Below are positions 5,943-7,615 of a stretch of DNA of 7,615 nucleotides, in pieces. The stretch's first letter is position 1, and each line of letters opens with the position of its first letter. This DNA is from a bacterium (GTDB taxonomy: Bacteria > Cyanobacteriota > Vampirovibrionia > Obscuribacterales > Obscuribacteraceae), in assembly GCA_030431355.1 (NCBI GenBank), contig JAUIJG010000257.1, positions 1 through 7,615 on the forward strand, given 5' to 3'. The position numbers and the translations under genes were made by a program. The notes under the pieces are model-generated. The model was not told the DNA's origin and ran no database searches. It worked only from the letters and a program-made list of their open reading frames with translations.

Positions 5943-7289
5943 TCAACTTTCCGCACTTGTAAACAGGCTGCGGAATGCTTCGGAGATTACCTTAGCGCTT
6001 TTATCAATCAACTCTTCCGAATGGGCAAGGGATACGCATGACGCGTCAACCGCCGTTGGAGGGAAGTAAACGCCCTGATTCAAGCAAAGATGAAAGAATC
6101 TCGCATACATCTTCTCATCCACTTTTTTACAGGAGGCGTAGTCTTTGACCGGTGAATCGGTAAAGAGAATGCAGAACATAGAGCCTACTCTTTGCAGTTG
6201 CACTGGAGGTCGGCTTCCCGTCTGTTTCTCCAGGCTATTGAGGGTTTCTTCAAGTGCATCGAACAGCCTTGCTGTTCGGACTTCCAGAATTTCATAGACT
6301 TTTTTGTCCTTCAGCCTTTTCATCATCGCGGTTCCGCCCGCCATAGTCAGGGGGTTTCCGGAGAATGTGCCGGCTTGATAGACTTTGCCTATCGGCATTA
6401 AGCTATCCATTATCTCCTTTCTTGCTCCGTAAGCACCTATCGGCATGCCACCGCCGATAAGTTTTCCGAAACAGGTGATGTCAGGTTCCACACCATAGAG
6501 GAGTTGTGCTCCTCCGTAGGCTACCCTGAAACCGGAGAGCACTTCATCAAAGATCAGCAGCACATCATATTTGGTGCATAGACTTCTCAGTCCTTTTAAG
6601 AAATCTTCCTCCGGCGCGATTACTCCCATGGAGCCGGTGACCGGCTCCAGAATTACTGCTGCTACTTCACCATGATGTTTTTCCAGGCAATCTTCCACCG
6701 AAGCCAGATCATTGAAGGTGGCTTGAATACTCATTTTCGCGAAACTATCAGGTATGCCGCTAGAGTGTTTGATCTTCTCGTTGGCAAGCGTTGTATCACT
6801 GTGACCGTGGTAGCAGCCTTCGAAGACGACTATCTTGTCTCGATTAGTGAAGCCCCTGGCCAGGCGAATGCTGCTCATCACCGCTTCTGTTCCGGAGTTT
6901 ACAAATCGCACGCTTTCGAGGGAGGGCAATGCATCGGTCATCAGCTTTGCCAGTTCCAGCTCCAGCTTGTGCGGTGCCCCGAATAAAGGACCTTTATCGA
7001 GGCTTGCCTTAACCGCATGGGCAATTTCCGCATCACCATGACCTAGAATTGCCGGACCCCAGGCTCCCACGTAGTCGATATATTCGTTTCCGTCCACATC
7101 GAAAATCCTGGCTCCTTCTCCCCGTTCTATAAAAATCGTATGCCCGCCTACTTCATGAAAGGAACGAAATGGGCTGTTGACACCACCGGGGATGAATTCT
7201 TTGATCTCTTCAGAAAGCGCTTTTGACTGGGGCAGAGATCTCATCGTTTGCTTTTGGGCTTGTTCTGCTTTTATCTGTTCGGTGGTCAT
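5943..7289 (-). CDS. hemL: Glutamate-1-semialdehyde 2,1-aminomutase
   Basis: This 448-residue PLP enzyme converts glutamate-1-semialdehyde to 5-aminolevulinate, the last step of the C5 route to haem and other tetrapyrroles, in the cytosol. Family signatures run throughout: IPGGVNSPFRSF (33-44), DVDGNEYIDYVGAWGPAILGH (64-84), FGAPHKLELELA (103-114), RFVNSGTEAVMSSIRLARG (128-146), CYHGHSD (159-165), EPVTGSMGV (215-223), FDEVLSGFR with Asp248, CFGKLIGGGMPIGAYG with Schiff-base Lys276, and QAGTFSGNPLTMAGG (305-319). The GVYFPPTAVDASCVSLAHSEE end also fits. It is somewhat longer than the usual 425-435 residues, mostly from an extra polar N-terminus of about 20 residues. ATG 7289 has AAGGA 6 bases upstream, so the long N-terminus is probably real. 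No other haem gene is in the window. It lies 141 bases after the LptF/G-type gene on the same strand. Confidence 0.95.
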   Translation of the reverse strand: MTTEQIKAEQAQKQTMRSLPQSKALSEEIKEFIPGGVNSPFRSFHEVGGHTIFIERGEGARIFDVDGNEYIDYVGAWGPAILGHGDAEIAHAVKASLDKGPLFGAPHKLELELAKLMTDALPSLESVRFVNSGTEAVMSSIRLARGFTNRDKIVVFEGCYHGHSDTTLANEKIKHSSGIPDSFAKMSIQATFNDLASVEDCLEKHHGEVAAVILEPVTGSMGVIAPEEDFLKGLRSLCTKYDVLLIFDEVLSGFRVAYGGAQLLYGVEPDITCFGKLIGGGMPIGAYGARKEIMDSLMPIGKVYQAGTFSGNPLTMAGGTAMMKRLKDKKVYEILEVRTARLFDALEETLNSLEKQTGSRPPVQLQRVGSMFCILFTDSPVKDYASCKKVDEKMYARFFHLCLNQGVYFPPTAVDASCVSLAHSEELIDKSAKVISEAFRSLFTSAES

Positions 7290-7343
7290 GGCAGATCCTT
7301 AAGTTGTGATTCGGTGGTTATTGTTCAACGTTATTAGATAGTA

Positions 7344-7382
7344 ATTCTATTCGGGACTATTTTAGATGATAGAAGCTGTCAA
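7344..7382 (-). promoter_or_regulatory. Candidate promoter region for hemL
   Basis: Two readings overlap in the 141-base gap upstream of hemL. TAGAAT (7344-7349, 5 of 6 to the -10 consensus) has CTATCA (7367-7372, 3 of 6) as -35 at 17-base spacing. A perfect TTGACA (7377-7382) has only TAGTCC (7354-7359) at 17 bases. Either would start transcription 40-60 bases before ATG 7289. I see no clear terminator for the upstream gene in this gap. Confidence 0.35.
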
Positions 7383-7430
7383 GAATGGTCTTGGAAAGGG
7401 GGAGTGCGGGCGGGAGACTGCTTGAACTTG

Positions 7431-7615
7431 TTACTTCTTATTAAATAGATAGATGATACTGGCGCCTATGGATGCTATCAGCAAGCCCGGGGACCAGACT
7501 GCGAGCAATACCGGGATGAATCCGTTCCGTGCCATGGCCCAGGTAATCTGTTCGAAAGTGAAATAGAAAACAATCAAAAAGCCACCATAGATTAGACCGA
7601 TCGCTGTTTTATGGC
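7431..7615 (-). CDS. LptF/LptG-family permease, C-terminal end (partial)
   Basis: Sixty codons and a TAA stop (7431-7433) are visible; the gene continues beyond the right edge. The residues form two hydrophobic segments, AIGLIYGGFLIVFYFTF (4-20) and FIPVLLAVWSPGLLIASIGASIIYLF (32-57), joined by EQITWAMARNG and ending NKK. A helix, a short loop with a small-residue turn, a W.P motif and a final helix closing on basic residues is how LptF and LptG permeases of the LPS-exporting LptBFG transporter end. LptF and LptG cannot be told apart from this piece, and another multi-pass membrane protein remains possible. It would act in the inner membrane, moving LPS toward the outer membrane, which is the main sign that the organism has two membranes. 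Confidence 0.7.
   Translation of the reverse strand, partial: HKTAIGLIYGGFLIVFYFTFEQITWAMARNGFIPVLLAVWSPGLLIASIGASIIYLFNKK

Noticed and set aside
6672..6986. 104-codon plus-strand open frame opposite hemL
   Set aside because: Lies antisense to the most conserved part of hemL and has no recognisable features.

Overview
The window carries six recognisable protein-coding genes and the ends of two more, in roughly 50% GC DNA. It suggests a Gram-negative bacterium. The right edge holds the C-terminus of an LptF/LptG-type permease, which exports lipopolysaccharide to an outer membrane. The hemL gene implies the C5 (glutamate) route to haem. The lineage cannot be fixed from the sequence. A signal-peptide TPR protein with kinesin-light-chain-like repeats beside hemL would fit a non-photosynthetic relative of the cyanobacteria (Obscuribacterales-like), but this is a low-confidence guess.

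Layout. Positions 1-48 are the last codons of an unrecognised plus-strand gene. Its stop codon touches the start codon of a suppressor-of-fused (SUFU) domain gene (49-723), a possible immunity protein of a toxin lying off the window. Facing it with an 8-base gap is a minus-strand NAD-dependent sugar epimerase/dehydratase gene (732-1799). A 295-base divergent control region (1800-2094) follows. It holds candidate promoters in both directions, a perfect 8+8 interrupted palindrome and two small hairpins. To its right, on the plus strand, lie a DegT/StrS sugar aminotransferase (2095-3291) and a GT2 glycosyltransferase (3248-4000) that overlaps it by 44 bases. A short convergent gap with a hairpin (4001-4067) separates these from a minus-strand block. 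Read in its own direction, that block is the LptF/G-type permease end (7431-7615), hemL (5943-7289) and an exported TPR-repeat protein (4068-5861).

How the genes may work together. The epimerase, aminotransferase and GT2 enzyme form a coherent surface-glycan cassette: one modifies a nucleotide-linked sugar, one adds an amino group and one transfers a sugar. The palindrome between the divergent arms could coordinate them. The dehydratase, ketoisomerase and further transferases a full pathway needs are not here. The most unusual protein observation is that the epimerase has Asn where the catalytic Lys of the SDR YxxxK motif belongs. The minus-strand block pairs a housekeeping tetrapyrrole gene with envelope-related genes and looks like ordinary neighbourhood rather than one pathway. 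I see no tRNA, rRNA, CRISPR array, insertion sequence or phage gene.
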